From Anaerolineae bacterium (GTDB lineage: Bacteria > Chloroflexota > Anaerolineae > Aggregatilineales > Phototrophicaceae): DNA of 64,000 nucleotides. The position numbers and the translations under genes were made by a program. The first letter of the stretch is position 1, and every line of letters begins with the position of its first letter. The notes beneath the pieces were generated by a model. The model was given only the letters and a program-made list of their open reading frames with translations, did no database searches and was not told the DNA's origin. Location: the NCBI GenBank assembly GCA_022841825.1, contig JALHQT010000004.1, forward strand, positions 310,001 through 374,000, read 5' to 3'. Below, piece by piece: positions 1 through 9,059 of this stretch.

Positions 1-131
1 AACCCGCGCAGGAAGCGGGAAAGCCGCCGCAGCGGTTTGTTGCGCTGCTGAACGAGCGTCTCTTCGCCCTCCCACGAGTACTTACGACGGGGTTGATCAG
101 GGAGGACTGTCCCCGATTTGACGATACTCAT
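1..131 (-). CDS. Partial hypothetical protein (N-terminal 43 residues)
   Basis: The frame opens with ATG at 131 and runs off the left edge of the window, so only about 43 residues are visible. GAGGT lies about seven bases before the ATG, which supports this start. The visible part is polar and rich in Arg/Lys (RRKYSWEGEE, then KPLRRLSRFLRG), with no signal peptide or membrane segment yet. It could be the cytoplasmic lead of a membrane protein, but nothing identifies a family. The gene points the same way as the three genes that follow to the right. Confidence 0.5.
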   Translation of the reverse strand, partial: MSIVKSGTVLPDQPRRKYSWEGEETLVQQRNKPLRRLSRFLRG

Positions 132-188
132 CGTGATTACCTCATCCCATAACTCTGACGACAGGTGCTCCCTGGCATGGAAGCAGGA

Positions 189-845
189 CTAGCCCAGCAC
201 GTCTGGGGCATTGGCAGGTGTCATGAACATCGGGTGGTTCGGGCTGCCCTGGTAGAACTCGGCGGACGTTGGCTCGTCCACGCGCAGCTTGCCGTCCACG
301 ATGAGGTCCTGGAAGGTTTGCAGCGAAGTCTGCGAAATCGACAGATAAGCAGCGGCATCGGCGCGGTCAATGTCGAAGGAGAGCAGACGCTGACCCAGGA
401 AGCTGGGACCATTGTCGAGCGTCTCAATCGCCAGCGGTGCCAGGAACGTGACCTGGATCGTCTCGAGGTCGTTGATGTTCTGGGCGAGGACAGCGCGCCA
501 GGTCACTTCCGACGCGCGGCGAAGCTGATCGATCAGATCGCGCTGTGATTGGACGCCGGAGACATCAAAGATCATTTCGATGTCGAATGCGCCGTCGCCA
601 ATATCGCGGACTTCGATGACATCGACAGTGCGAAGTGCCGACTCGATCCGGTCGCCGAGGAGTAGAATGCTGGGATCGGTGCCGCCCGTCTTGTCCGCCA
701 TGACGAGGTCGATCGATTCTACTGTACGTTGGGGTTCAAGAGCATCCTGCTCGCCGGTGAGGACGCGCAAGCCGGGGAAGACGCTGCATCCGCTGATGGC
801 GAGCGCCGCGGAGAGGAACACTACCAATAAACGACGTGGAACCAT
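189..845 (-). CDS. Predicted lipoprotein of unknown function
   Basis: 218 residues. The N-terminus is a lipoprotein signal: two Arg, a hydrophobic stretch, then a lipobox with IS-G before Cys20, so the mature protein should be lipid-anchored on the outer face of the membrane. The rest is soluble alpha/beta-looking sequence without cysteines or recognisable catalytic motifs. A stretch around DLIDQLRRASEVTW recalls the way SecD-type head domains begin, but that is too weak to name a family. An AAGGAACGG box precedes the ATG. Upstream, two copies of CAAAATTC (920-927 and 933-940) sit 13 bases apart in the likely promoter region. Confidence 0.75.
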   Translation of the reverse strand: MVPRRLLVVFLSAALAISGCSVFPGLRVLTGEQDALEPQRTVESIDLVMADKTGGTDPSILLLGDRIESALRTVDVIEVRDIGDGAFDIEMIFDVSGVQSQRDLIDQLRRASEVTWRAVLAQNINDLETIQVTFLAPLAIETLDNGPSFLGQRLLSFDIDRADAAAYLSISQTSLQTFQDLIVDGKLRVDEPTSAEFYQGSPNHPMFMTPANAPDVLG

Positions 846-979
846 AGAAAACCGTTCCTTAACCCTGAGAATGCTGAAGACGATACATCTCCAACCTATC
901 TACTACATTAACACAGGCTCAAAATTCCGTCACAAAATTCACGGCATTTCTGAACATTTCCTTAAATTGCGGCAGGCGA

Positions 980-2071
980 TCAGATGCTGCTGAGGAGATC
1001 GAGCACCGTTCGCGCGAAAGCAATCAGGGTGGTGTCGCCATCACTTTCGTTCGTGAGCAGCGTGACGCGCGCCAGGATCGTGCCCTGTGCCCAGATCGCT
1101 TCATATGCCTGTGGGTTCCGCCCGAAGATGCCTGGCGAAGGAAATCCAGTCGGTTGGGTCTCAAAGGGCGTAAGGTTGAGTGCCGGGATTGCCTGTTCCA
1201 CGAGCGCGGCATAACGCGCCGCATCGCTGCCAAAGTAGACATTCAGGATCACTCGCTCGCCCGTATCGTTGGTCAGCAGCAGGGCGAGCGAGGCTTCCTC
1301 AGCCTGGTCGAATTGAAACTCCGGATCATCGGCAATCGTCCAGGCGATTTCGCCAACGAGGAATGGCTGCGGAAATGCCGCCAGGATGTCATCACGCCTT
1401 ACGCGCGCGTCACTGAGTGTTTGGGCGCTGGCAGACGGCGTCGCAGTTGGGGCAATGCGAGGGGTGGGTGGGATGCTTGTCACGTTCTGCGCGCTTGCCT
1501 CCGCCTCCGCAATCTGAGTCGCCATCGCCTGTATCTCTGCCTCCAGGGTGGCGATTGCGGCGGCATCTGCGGTGGCGGTGCGCTGAACGCTGGCGCTGGT
1601 CGCCTGTGCCTGCTGCAAGTCGGACTCTGCGCTGGCGATTTGAGTTGCCTGCCCCGCCTGGGTCGCCGCCGCTTGTGTGGCGAAGTCTACCTGGGCAGCA
1701 GCCGCGCTTTCGGCATCGGCAGCCTGGGCGCTGACGATCAGTGCCACGCCTTCCGCAGTCGTTTGCAGACCCTGGATTTCTGCCTCCAGCGCGATCCGCG
1801 TCCCAAGAGAGCCTGCCTGGAGGGTAGACGCAGCGCCCCGTACGTCGTCGATTTGCGCCTGTGCGCTCTCCCCGATGGCGGTCAGTGTTGCTTCCCCGCT
1901 GAGGGCGACCTCCAGCGACTGAGTGCCGAGCGCGGCTGCGGTGGCGTTGGCAGCGGCGGCGGCGTCCTGCGCGAGGTTGAAGCGTTCTGTTTGCTGGAAT
2001 GCAACGACGACTGCACCGACCGCGACGATGAGCAGAAGGAGGGTGACGGCGCGACCCGTATTGAGCTGCAT
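980..2071 (-). CDS. Membrane-anchored Ala-rich coiled-coil protein
   Basis: 363 residues. A single membrane segment lies at about residues 9-26. It is followed by some 170 residues that are very rich in Ala, Gln and Thr and patterned like a long coiled coil. A short Pro/Thr linker leads to a globular C-terminal domain of about 150 residues with no known motif. The topology suggests an extracytoplasmic stalk carrying a small domain. AAAGG lies nine bases before the ATG. Neighbours on the same strand are a lipoprotein and a secreted M23-like protein, so a cell-surface role is likely. The family is not recognised. Confidence 0.7.
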   Translation of the reverse strand: MQLNTGRAVTLLLLIVAVGAVVVAFQQTERFNLAQDAAAAANATAAALGTQSLEVALSGEATLTAIGESAQAQIDDVRGAASTLQAGSLGTRIALEAEIQGLQTTAEGVALIVSAQAADAESAAAAQVDFATQAAATQAGQATQIASAESDLQQAQATSASVQRTATADAAAIATLEAEIQAMATQIAEAEASAQNVTSIPPTPRIAPTATPSASAQTLSDARVRRDDILAAFPQPFLVGEIAWTIADDPEFQFDQAEEASLALLLTNDTGERVILNVYFGSDAARYAALVEQAIPALNLTPFETQPTGFPSPGIFGRNPQAYEAIWAQGTILARVTLLTNESDGDTTLIAFARTVLDLLSSI

Positions 2072-2137
2072 GAGGATGCCTTTTCAGAGGTGCGATGAGG
2101 TAGTGTACCTTTGGCGGGCAAAAAAGAAAACGCGCCG

Positions 2138-3754
2138 CTAACCCAGCAGGCACTCCGCATAGGCTTCGCCGCCCATCACGGTTCCGTCGAGCGCCAGCAG
2201 CGACAGAAAGCCCCCACCGACGAGGATACGTTCCTGCTCATCGGCGCGCAGCATCCGCGCCTGCGGTCGGTTGTTCTGCGCGCCTCCCGCGTATATCTGT
2301 ATCTGGTTGATCAGCGATCCATCGGAGGTGCTGAAGGTATTCAGCATCCCATCATCGTCGAGCGTATAGAGCAGGCAGCCCCCGCCGACGTCCATCAGCG
2401 GTGGAAGCTGGACGGTCGCCGGATACTGCGTTCGCCAGCGGGTTGTGCCATCAGGGTTCAGGGCGAGGAGTGTTCGCTGGCTGTCGGCGGCATACACATA
2501 GATGTTGCCAAGCGAGTCGCTCGCCAGAGCGCTGGCGCGCCCAGGGACTGCGCCCGTGCTGGCGAGGATGTTCGCGCCGCTGCCGTCGATGCGGAGCACG
2601 TCCATCCCGTCCAGCAGCAGCCATCCCGTCGCAATGGGCACAAAGAGCGGTGTGCGTTCAAAGGTCTGATCCCACACGACATTGCCGGCAGCATCGACGG
2701 CGCGCCAACGGGTGCGCCCGCTTTGACGATGCGCCAGCGCGAACCCCGCCGATCCTGACTGGAAGCCAACGATTCGCCCGCCTTCGCCATCGCCTTCTAC
2801 CTCCCACAGGGGTTGACCCAACGGCGTGAAGGCGGCAATTCCCGCGTCCAGCGTGACGAAGGCGACGGTTTCATTCCATACGGCGAACGGCTCGTCGCGC
2901 CCTTCCACCTGCCAGGTCGCAACAATGCGCCCATCCTGCATCTGGATCGCCTGCCCCCCGCGACCGTGCGCGATGACACGCCCGCCGGGCAGCGCTGCCA
3001 GTCCGGTCACAACGCCTTCCATCTGGACATTCCAGAGTGGGGTCGTGGGAGGCGTATAGGAATGCAGGATGTCTCCGCTGGCGATGACCACAAGTCCGGT
3101 ATCGAGCAGCATGGGCGGCAAGACCGGGTACTCCAGGAAAGTCGCGTAGCCGGTGGTTGCGGGGTTCAGTCGCGCGCGCCAGAGCAGCGTGAAGTCGAGA
3201 GGATGCTGCCAACCGAGCGTGAGTGGGTTGACCTGCGAATAGCCGGGACCGCCGTCGGTCGCCAGAAAGTCTCGCAGCTCATAATGCAGGTGGGGCAGCC
3301 CGCGCGAGGGCCAGCCAATCGTGCCGAGGATGCTGCCGCGCTCGACGCACGCGCCGACGAGCGGAAACAGGTAGTTGTTGCTCTGCTCCATGTGCCCGTA
3401 GAGGGAATAGTGAATGCTGCCATCCGGGAAGGTGTGTTCGACGATGACCACGCCCTTTTCCGTATCCCAGCCGTTCACGTCAGAATAGGTGACCTGCCCG
3501 CGTGCTGCCGCGCGGACAGGTTCCCCGCGCCGGTTGAATCCGATGTCGATCCCTGCGTGTAAGCCGCCGAAACGCGCGCGGAAGAGAGAGAAATCATCAT
3601 AGCCCTGTACGAGCGTGTCAGAGATGTCGATTGGATAGTCAATGCCCTCGACAATGCCGCATGGAGCTGCCTGCGCCTGAATGGTCTTGTGCGGAATCAA
3701 CCCAAGCAGCAGGACGCAGGCGATGGTCGTGATGACACTCTGGAGGGAGATCAT
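2138..3754 (-). CDS. Secreted M23-family peptidase fused to a beta-propeller
   Basis: 538 residues with a signal peptide (about 1-28). Residues ~50-165 form a LytM/M23 metallopeptidase domain. The expected zinc and catalytic residues are visible: His66 and Asp70 in HAGID, His121 in YGHM, and His155/His157 in HLH. M23 enzymes cut peptide cross-links of peptidoglycan or small glycine-rich peptides. From ~190 to the end the protein has repeats of about 40 residues of the PQQ-like/beta-propeller type (for example LDAGIAAFTPLGQPLWEV and LLALNPDGTTRW), which probably bind a partner or wall polymer. No clear Shine-Dalgarno precedes the start. The M23-plus-propeller order is uncommon in my knowledge of the family. 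Confidence 0.82.
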   Translation of the reverse strand: MISLQSVITTIACVLLLGLIPHKTIQAQAAPCGIVEGIDYPIDISDTLVQGYDDFSLFRARFGGLHAGIDIGFNRRGEPVRAAARGQVTYSDVNGWDTEKGVVIVEHTFPDGSIHYSLYGHMEQSNNYLFPLVGACVERGSILGTIGWPSRGLPHLHYELRDFLATDGGPGYSQVNPLTLGWQHPLDFTLLWRARLNPATTGYATFLEYPVLPPMLLDTGLVVIASGDILHSYTPPTTPLWNVQMEGVVTGLAALPGGRVIAHGRGGQAIQMQDGRIVATWQVEGRDEPFAVWNETVAFVTLDAGIAAFTPLGQPLWEVEGDGEGGRIVGFQSGSAGFALAHRQSGRTRWRAVDAAGNVVWDQTFERTPLFVPIATGWLLLDGMDVLRIDGSGANILASTGAVPGRASALASDSLGNIYVYAADSQRTLLALNPDGTTRWRTQYPATVQLPPLMDVGGGCLLYTLDDDGMLNTFSTSDGSLINQIQIYAGGAQNNRPQARMLRADEQERILVGGGFLSLLALDGTVMGGEAYAECLLG

Positions 3755-3815
3755 TGAGGTAGGAAGGGAGGAGCTTAAGCGAGCGTGCAGCCGCTGCGCG
3801 CCCGCTTCATGCGAC

Positions 3816-4046
3816 TCATAGACCCAGTTTATGCTCGTACATCGCCCGATGCTTGATGGATTCGCCGAAAATTGCGACGCCCGCGTTGAGCGTGATCAGG
3901 CTGAGTGTGCCCAGGATCAGCCACTGCCAGAAAGGCTTCTTCTGCGTCTTGAGGCTGGCGGAGTGCGCAAGCAGTGTCGCACCCAAACCGATAATCATCA
4001 GCCCACGCGGGGCGAGCGAACTCCACTGTTCGTAATGTTGATCCAT
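3816..4046 (-). CDS. Small two-helix membrane protein
   Basis: 76 residues with two predicted membrane helices, about residues 15-30 and 40-60, joined by a short basic loop (KTQKKPFWQW). Both termini are polar. There is no recognised family. It lies between the secreted M23 protein and tsaD on the same strand with gaps of about 60-75 bases, so it may be transcribed with either. The ribosome binding site is weak, and confidence rests mainly on the clean two-helix pattern. Confidence 0.55.
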   Translation of the reverse strand: MDQHYEQWSSLAPRGLMIIGLGATLLAHSASLKTQKKPFWQWLILGTLSLITLNAGVAIFGESIKHRAMYEHKLGL

Positions 4047-4119
4047 GAGGATGAGTCTCGCTGTCTTCGTTGCCTATATCTGAGAATCATACCGTGTCTG
4101 CGTTTCCATGCAACCCAAT

Positions 4120-5184
4120 TTACAGTCCATCGTAGGTCGCGCGATTGAGATGCCAGGTCGCCAGGGCGTCGAAATCCAGGGCGGTGCGCAGCCCTGCTTC
4201 CCACCGGTAATACGCCGCCGCCGCGATCATCGCTGCGTTGTCCGTGCAGAGGTTCAGCGGCGGGCAGCGAACGGGGAGTTCGGTTTCCGCGCGCATCGCC
4301 TGCCTGAGCGCGCTGTTGGCGCTGACGCCGCCTGCGATGAAGATTTCGGTTGCGCCAAATGCCTTGGCGGCTTTCGCTGTCTTTTCCACCAATGCGCCGA
4401 CGGCGGCTTTTTGGAAGCTCGCCGCAACGTCGGCAATCGAAACTTCCGCGCGCAGTTTGTGCTTGTCCGCGCCCGGCTCGCTCGCACGCGCGGCGGCGGA
4501 CGGCAGGACGGTCGCTTCGCGCATGACGGCGGTCTTTAGCCCGGAGAAGCTGAAGTCGTAGGCTTCGTCCGTCTTGGCGCGCGGAAAGCTAAAGGCGTCC
4601 GGGTTGCCGTACTGCGCCGCCTTTTCGATGTTGGGTCCGCCTGGGAAGGGCAGACTCAGCAGACGCCCGACTTTGTCGAAGGCTTCGCCTGCGGCGTCGT
4701 CGATCGTGCCGCCGAGCCGTTCATAATCGCCATGATCGCGCATCAGGAGCAGTTCAGTGTGCCCGCCGCTGACGATCAGGATGAGGACAGGGAAGACAGG
4801 TTCGCGGTAAGGGTCGGTCAGCCAGAGCGAATAGACATGACCTTCGATGTGGTTGATCCCCAGGAGCGGCTTATCGGTCGCCAGCGCCAGCCCCTTGGCG
4901 AAGTTGATGCCGACAAGCAGTGACCCCACCAAGCCCGGTCCGCGCGTGACTGCGATGATATCGATGTCGTCATAAGTGACACGCGCGTCCGTCAGCGCCT
5001 GTTCGACCACGGTGCTGATGGCTTCTGCATGGGCACGGGACGCGACCTCTGGGAAGACACCGCCGTACTTAGCGTGAAGGTCGATTTGTGATGCGATGAC
5101 ATTGGAAGTGGCGGTTTTGCCGTCGATGACGACTGCCGCCGCCGTTTCATCGCAGGAAGTTTCAATGCCGAGAATTGTTGTCAT
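4120..5184 (-). CDS. tsaD: tRNA N6-adenosine threonylcarbamoyltransferase TsaD
   Basis: 354 residues, full length for the family. TsaD transfers the threonylcarbamoyl group from TC-AMP to A37 of tRNAs that read ANN codons, working in the cytoplasm with TsaB and TsaE. The N-terminal LGIETSCDET motif is present. The metal-binding histidines are His112 and His116 in NHIEGH, and the C-terminal metal Asp is Asp315 in CTDNAAM. An ASKHA-type GGVSAN motif is at about 285-290. tsaB and tsaE are not next to it here. It is divergent from the nucleoside hydrolase, sharing a 74-base intergenic region. Confidence 0.97.
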   Translation of the reverse strand: MTTILGIETSCDETAAAVVIDGKTATSNVIASQIDLHAKYGGVFPEVASRAHAEAISTVVEQALTDARVTYDDIDIIAVTRGPGLVGSLLVGINFAKGLALATDKPLLGINHIEGHVYSLWLTDPYREPVFPVLILIVSGGHTELLLMRDHGDYERLGGTIDDAAGEAFDKVGRLLSLPFPGGPNIEKAAQYGNPDAFSFPRAKTDEAYDFSFSGLKTAVMREATVLPSAAARASEPGADKHKLRAEVSIADVAASFQKAAVGALVEKTAKAAKAFGATEIFIAGGVSANSALRQAMRAETELPVRCPPLNLCTDNAAMIAAAAYYRWEAGLRTALDFDALATWHLNRATYDGL

Positions 5185-5258
5185 GGCGTTATAATCGCGT
5201 TTGTGGATGCCGCTTGATTATCCACTCTGTGGCGTGCCTGTCAATTGAGGACTCAATC

Positions 5259-6224
5259 ATGTCTCAGCGCTCTATGATTATCGACACGGATACTGCATCT
5301 GATGACGCCGTCGCCATCATCATGGCGCTGCGCTGGGACGACATTGATGTTAAGGCGATCACGATTGTTTCCGGCAATGTTCCCGCCCAACAGGGTGCTG
5401 CCAATGCGCTCTATACCACTGAACTCTGCGGAAGCAGCGTGCCTGTCTATCTGGGCGCAGAGAAGCCGCTAATTCGCCCAAGGACTCATGCGCACTGGTT
5501 TCATGGCATCAACGGCTTGGGGGATGTTGATTACCCGCCTGCCAAGCGCTCACTGACCCCAGGGCACGGCGTGGATGCGATGATCGAGACGATCAAGGCG
5601 AACCCCGGCATCATCCTGGTCACGTTGGGTCCGCTGACGAATGTGGCGCTCGCCGTGAGCCAGGCACCCGAAATTGCCGCTCTGGTCAGCCGCTGCGTCG
5701 TCATGGGCGGCGCAGCCTGTACCATCGGCAATGTCGTGCCCGCCGCTGAGTACAACGTGTGGTGCGACCCGGAGGCGGCACGCATGGTCTTTCATGCCGG
5801 GCTGCCGATTGAGATGGTCGGTTGGGAGCTGTGCCGGGGCACTGCCAATGCTCTCCCGGAAGACATGGCGCATATCCGCTCGTTTGGGACAGTGCTGGGT
5901 GACTTCGCGGTTGATTCTAACCGCCGGGCATTTGAGGCGACCCAGAAGCAGTCGGGCGATCCTGGTCTGGGGCTGCCCGATCCGGTGGCGATGGCAATCG
6001 CGCTTGATCCCGCGGTCTGCACACGCAGCAGTCAGCACTATGTTGAGGTCGAGACACAGAGCGAACTGACGCGCGGCATGACGATTGTCGATCAGTTCGA
6101 TCTGACGACCGACGAACGCAACGTGGATCTTTGGCGGCAGGCACATGCGACAGGCAAGATCTCCGTCTGCTGGGAGATTGATGTGCCGCGCTGGAAAGCG
6201 ATGCTTTTCAACGCCTTGCGCTAA
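5259..6224 (+). CDS. Inosine/uridine-preferring nucleoside hydrolase family protein
   Basis: 321 residues. IU-nucleoside hydrolases cut the N-glycosidic bond of ribonucleosides for purine or pyrimidine salvage. The calcium and ribose-binding motif DTDTASDDAVAI (Asp9, Asp11, Asp15, Asp16) is at the N-terminus, the middle has the LGPLTNVA motif, and EYNVWCDPEAA matches the ligand-binding segment. The late His-Asp pair of classical enzymes appears as Pro-Asp (LPDPVAMA), so nucleoside specificity may differ. The ATG at 5259 was chosen because GAGG lies eight bases upstream; in-frame sequence further upstream has no good start. Its end overlaps the convergent gene by four bases. Confidence 0.93.
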   Translation: MSQRSMIIDTDTASDDAVAIIMALRWDDIDVKAITIVSGNVPAQQGAANALYTTELCGSSVPVYLGAEKPLIRPRTHAHWFHGINGLGDVDYPPAKRSLTPGHGVDAMIETIKANPGIILVTLGPLTNVALAVSQAPEIAALVSRCVVMGGAACTIGNVVPAAEYNVWCDPEAARMVFHAGLPIEMVGWELCRGTANALPEDMAHIRSFGTVLGDFAVDSNRRAFEATQKQSGDPGLGLPDPVAMAIALDPAVCTRSSQHYVEVETQSELTRGMTIVDQFDLTTDERNVDLWRQAHATGKISVCWEIDVPRWKAMLFNALR

Positions 6225-7372
6225 CCCACCGCGCCGGATTCGTCCACGGTGACCGACGGCATGGAAGGCTGCCCACTGGCGGTACTGCTGACGATGTTGA
6301 TCATGAATTCGACATAGCTTTGTGGTGCGTTCGCCTCGAAAACGATGGCGATGGGCTGCTGGCTGATCTCGTACAGAAATGGCAACCCGAATGTCTCGCC
6401 GCAGCGCAGCGTGGGCTGATAGGGTGAACCCCAGCGCAGGTATTCCGCGCCGACGCCCGTGCAGTTGACGGTGATGCTGAACTCGCGATAGTTGTTCGGG
6501 GCGAAGTTGTAGAGATTGATCGCGCGCACCCAGATCAGATCGCTGCTGTCTCCGTTGGGCGTCGAAAGTGCGTCACGCAGCATCCCCATCCCATCCCTAT
6601 CGACTTCGACCATGTAGACTTCGGGATCGAGCGGCGCGGACGGGATGATCGGATTGAGCAAGCGGGGCAGCGAATCGCAGGTGCCGACGAGCGCTGCGAC
6701 ATCCTGGGACATCCAACTCAGGCGCTCATTCAGGTTGACAGCGAACCAGCCATCATCGGTACGCCCCAGCACGGGCAGATAGCTGCCGGGCGCGAGCATG
6801 GTCAGAATTTCGTAGTCTCCATGCGGTGCGCTGCGGACAAGGGTGGATGATTGCGTGGACGGGGTGATTTGGCAGGGCGGCGCGGCTTTGCTGAGGATGG
6901 CGGCGGGTGGGTTGGACTGTGCGGAGACGGCGGCACCCAACGCAACATTGACGCTCCCGATGCTGCCATGCTGCGAAGAGAGCTTGATCTGGTAGCTGCC
7001 GTTGTGTGGCGCGAGCGAGAGCGCGGCGACCTGGAGACGGCTGTCAAACTCTGCGACCAGGTCGCCATGCTCGTCGGTGACCTGGGCGGCAAACGTGAAG
7101 CCTGGCGACCCGGCTTCCAGCGCGAGCAGGGTTGACTGTGCGGGGCTTGCATTGAAAGCGTACATCGGGCTTGTACTGCCGGGCAGGAGGCGCACTTCGG
7201 TGCTGCTGTTATCCGCCAGCCAGGTGAGCATGACCTCGGCAGGCGGCGTATCGAATACCGGACGCAGCAAAAGCATCATGAGCAACCCGAACATCAGGAG
7301 CAGCAAAACGACTGGGATTAGAAACAACAGGATATTTGATTTTGAGGGCGGGGTCTGCGATAGCACGGTCAT
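6221..7372 (-). CDS. Membrane-anchored protein with SH3-like domain
   Basis: 383 residues. One hydrophobic segment at about 16-36 anchors the protein, with the remainder probably outside. Residues ~165-235 resemble a bacterial SH3 domain (LVRSAPHGDYEILTMLAPG, then VLGRTDDGWFAVNL and a closing W), a fold often used to bind wall peptides. The flanking regions are beta-rich and unassigned. The last ~80 residues contain two spaced Cys (VNCTG, LRCGE). The gene is convergent with the nucleoside hydrolase. I infer a surface or wall-associated role; no enzymatic motif is seen. Confidence 0.7.
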   Translation of the reverse strand: MTVLSQTPPSKSNILLFLIPVVLLLLMFGLLMMLLLRPVFDTPPAEVMLTWLADNSSTEVRLLPGSTSPMYAFNASPAQSTLLALEAGSPGFTFAAQVTDEHGDLVAEFDSRLQVAALSLAPHNGSYQIKLSSQHGSIGSVNVALGAAVSAQSNPPAAILSKAAPPCQITPSTQSSTLVRSAPHGDYEILTMLAPGSYLPVLGRTDDGWFAVNLNERLSWMSQDVAALVGTCDSLPRLLNPIIPSAPLDPEVYMVEVDRDGMGMLRDALSTPNGDSSDLIWVRAINLYNFAPNNYREFSITVNCTGVGAEYLRWGSPYQPTLRCGETFGLPFLYEISQQPIAIVFEANAPQSYVEFMINIVSSTASGQPSMPSVTVDESGAVG

Positions 7373-7550
7373 CTTCTCGACCTCCTCGAACCGTCCGCCA
7401 TGTGGGACTTCAGTACTTCGTATCTGGACTAACCATACCTCTCGTTGCGTAAGCCTGTTGCACGGATGCCATACGCAAACCTGTCTTTAACCCTACGCAC
7501 TTTTGTGCTAACCTTTTGCCTACTGAACTTGGCTGGAGGAGATGCGCAAA

Positions 7551-8192
7551 ATGAGCGACCGCGCCGCACTGTTGGGGGAGATTGCCGCACAGGTTCGTAC
7601 CTGTACCTTGTGCGGCTTACATCGCGGACGCACCAGGACCGTGCCGGGCGCGGGCAACCCGAATGCCGAGATCATGTTCATTGGCGAAGGTCCGGGCTTT
7701 AACGAAGACCAGCAGGGGCTGCCATTCGTGGGGCGGTCTGGCGATTACCTGGTCAAGCTGCTCAAGTCCATCGGCTTGACACGCGATCAGGTCTTTATCG
7801 GCAATGTCGTCAAATGCCGACCGCCGGAAAACCGCGACCCGCTTCCGGACGAGATCACCACCTGTAAGCCGTATCTGGATCGTCAGATCGAGGTGATTGA
7901 CCCACTGGTGATTGTCACCCTGGGGCGCTTCAGCATGGCGCGCTATTTTCCGAATGGCAAGATCACGCAGATACATGGCAAGCCCAAGATCGAGGATGGG
8001 CGCGCATACTATCCGCTGTTCCATCCGGCGGCGGTGCTGCGTAACCCGGGCTTAGTGCCTCAGATGGATGCGGACTTTAAGCGGCTGCCCGACCTGGTCG
8101 CGCAGATGCGCGCACAACGCAGCGCGGGGGTGAAGCCGCCGGACGTCCCGAAAGACGATGATCCCCCCATGCAGCAGCTTCGCTTGTTCTGA
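7551..8192 (+). CDS. Family 4 uracil-DNA glycosylase (Fe-S)
   Basis: 213 residues. It removes uracil from DNA as the first step of base excision repair. The four cluster cysteines of family 4 are Cys18, Cys21, Cys89 and Cys105. The active-site motif GEGPG is at 45-49 and the HPAAVLRNP motif at about 157-165. I chose the ATG at 7551 because GGAGGAG is nine bases upstream; the ATG at 7542 would sit two bases from that box. The protein ends in MQQLRLF, which matches the bacterial sliding-clamp binding pentapeptide QLxLF and suggests docking on the replication clamp. Confidence 0.95.
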   Translation: MSDRAALLGEIAAQVRTCTLCGLHRGRTRTVPGAGNPNAEIMFIGEGPGFNEDQQGLPFVGRSGDYLVKLLKSIGLTRDQVFIGNVVKCRPPENRDPLPDEITTCKPYLDRQIEVIDPLVIVTLGRFSMARYFPNGKITQIHGKPKIEDGRAYYPLFHPAAVLRNPGLVPQMDADFKRLPDLVAQMRAQRSAGVKPPDVPKDDDPPMQQLRLF

Positions 8193-8208
8193 CGCCGGGA
8201 ATTCGTGC

Positions 8209-8916
8209 TTAACCAGCCGGCAGATACTCACCCATCCAGTCACTGATCAGGTCAATGACGAACAGATCTGGGTCGGTCAGGAGGGCTGTGCCGTGTAAGC
8301 TGCCGCTGTAAAGCTGTACACCCAGCTCACCCTTTGCGATGCCTGTGAACAGCTTGACCGCGTCGGAACTGGTCGTGTCATCCTGAGAGGCGACCAGCAG
8401 CACCGGGCGGTCTTCAAGACCCTCGATAGCGAATTCCGGCGTGATGCCGCCGTAGTCTAATCCGGGTGAGAGGGCGATCACCGTCGCACAACGCGCATCG
8501 GCGGCACAGCCGACCAGCACGAGATTGGCTCCGATGCTGCCGCCGATTAATGCGATCGGCGCTTCTGCGCTGGTCGGCTGTGCCATCAGCCAGTCCATCC
8601 AGGTCTGTACGTCGCGTTCTGCCAGCATCCAATCGCGCGCTCCGCCTGTATCGCCGTGCCCGCGCAAATCGACCGCCAGAACGTTGTAGCCCGCTTCGGT
8701 CAGGTTGGGCAGCAGGGGCTGCCATGCCGAGCGGCGGCTGCCGAGCATGTGCAGCAAAAGCACTGAGGGCGCGGAGTCCCGCGCGGCATAGAATTCTCCA
8801 ACCAGGGTCAAGCCATCGACGGCTTCGGCGGTGACGATTTCGGCGGCACTGTCGCGCTGTGCCTGGGTGGGCAGCACAAACAGGAAACACGCAATAATGA
8901 TGAGTAAATGCTTCAT
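8209..8916 (-). CDS. Secreted alpha/beta hydrolase (dienelactone hydrolase-like)
   Basis: 235 residues with a signal peptide ending near AQ at residue 20. The alpha/beta hydrolase triad is visible: a nucleophile Ser in IGGSIGAN at about residue 125, an acidic residue in VASQDDTT, and His in GSLHGTALL near the C-terminus. The oxyanion-side LLLHMLGS motif is at ~53-60. The substrate is unknown; extracytoplasmic ester hydrolysis is inferred. The ATG at 8916 is preferred over an in-frame TTG two codons earlier. It is convergent with the uracil-DNA glycosylase, 16 bases apart. Confidence 0.85.
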   Translation of the reverse strand: MKHLLIIIACFLFVLPTQAQRDSAAEIVTAEAVDGLTLVGEFYAARDSAPSVLLLHMLGSRRSAWQPLLPNLTEAGYNVLAVDLRGHGDTGGARDWMLAERDVQTWMDWLMAQPTSAEAPIALIGGSIGANLVLVGCAADARCATVIALSPGLDYGGITPEFAIEGLEDRPVLLVASQDDTTSSDAVKLFTGIAKGELGVQLYSGSLHGTALLTDPDLFVIDLISDWMGEYLPAG

Positions 8917-9059
8917 ATCCAACCCACTCTGGCGTGCTCGCCTCTACAATCGAACATGCGCCAGTATACTTCGCTGTACGCTTCATGGCGCAAATATGCC
9001 TTCATCTGCCGGGACAGACGACCCGGATGTTCAGCCGCAAAGACGAGGAATACCTGACG

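Noticed and set aside
1154-2098. 314-codon open frame on the plus strand opposite the coiled-coil gene
   Set aside because: It is the antisense of an Ala-rich gene with high GC; composition is Arg/Gly/Cys-rich shadow and no motif or ribosome binding site supports it.
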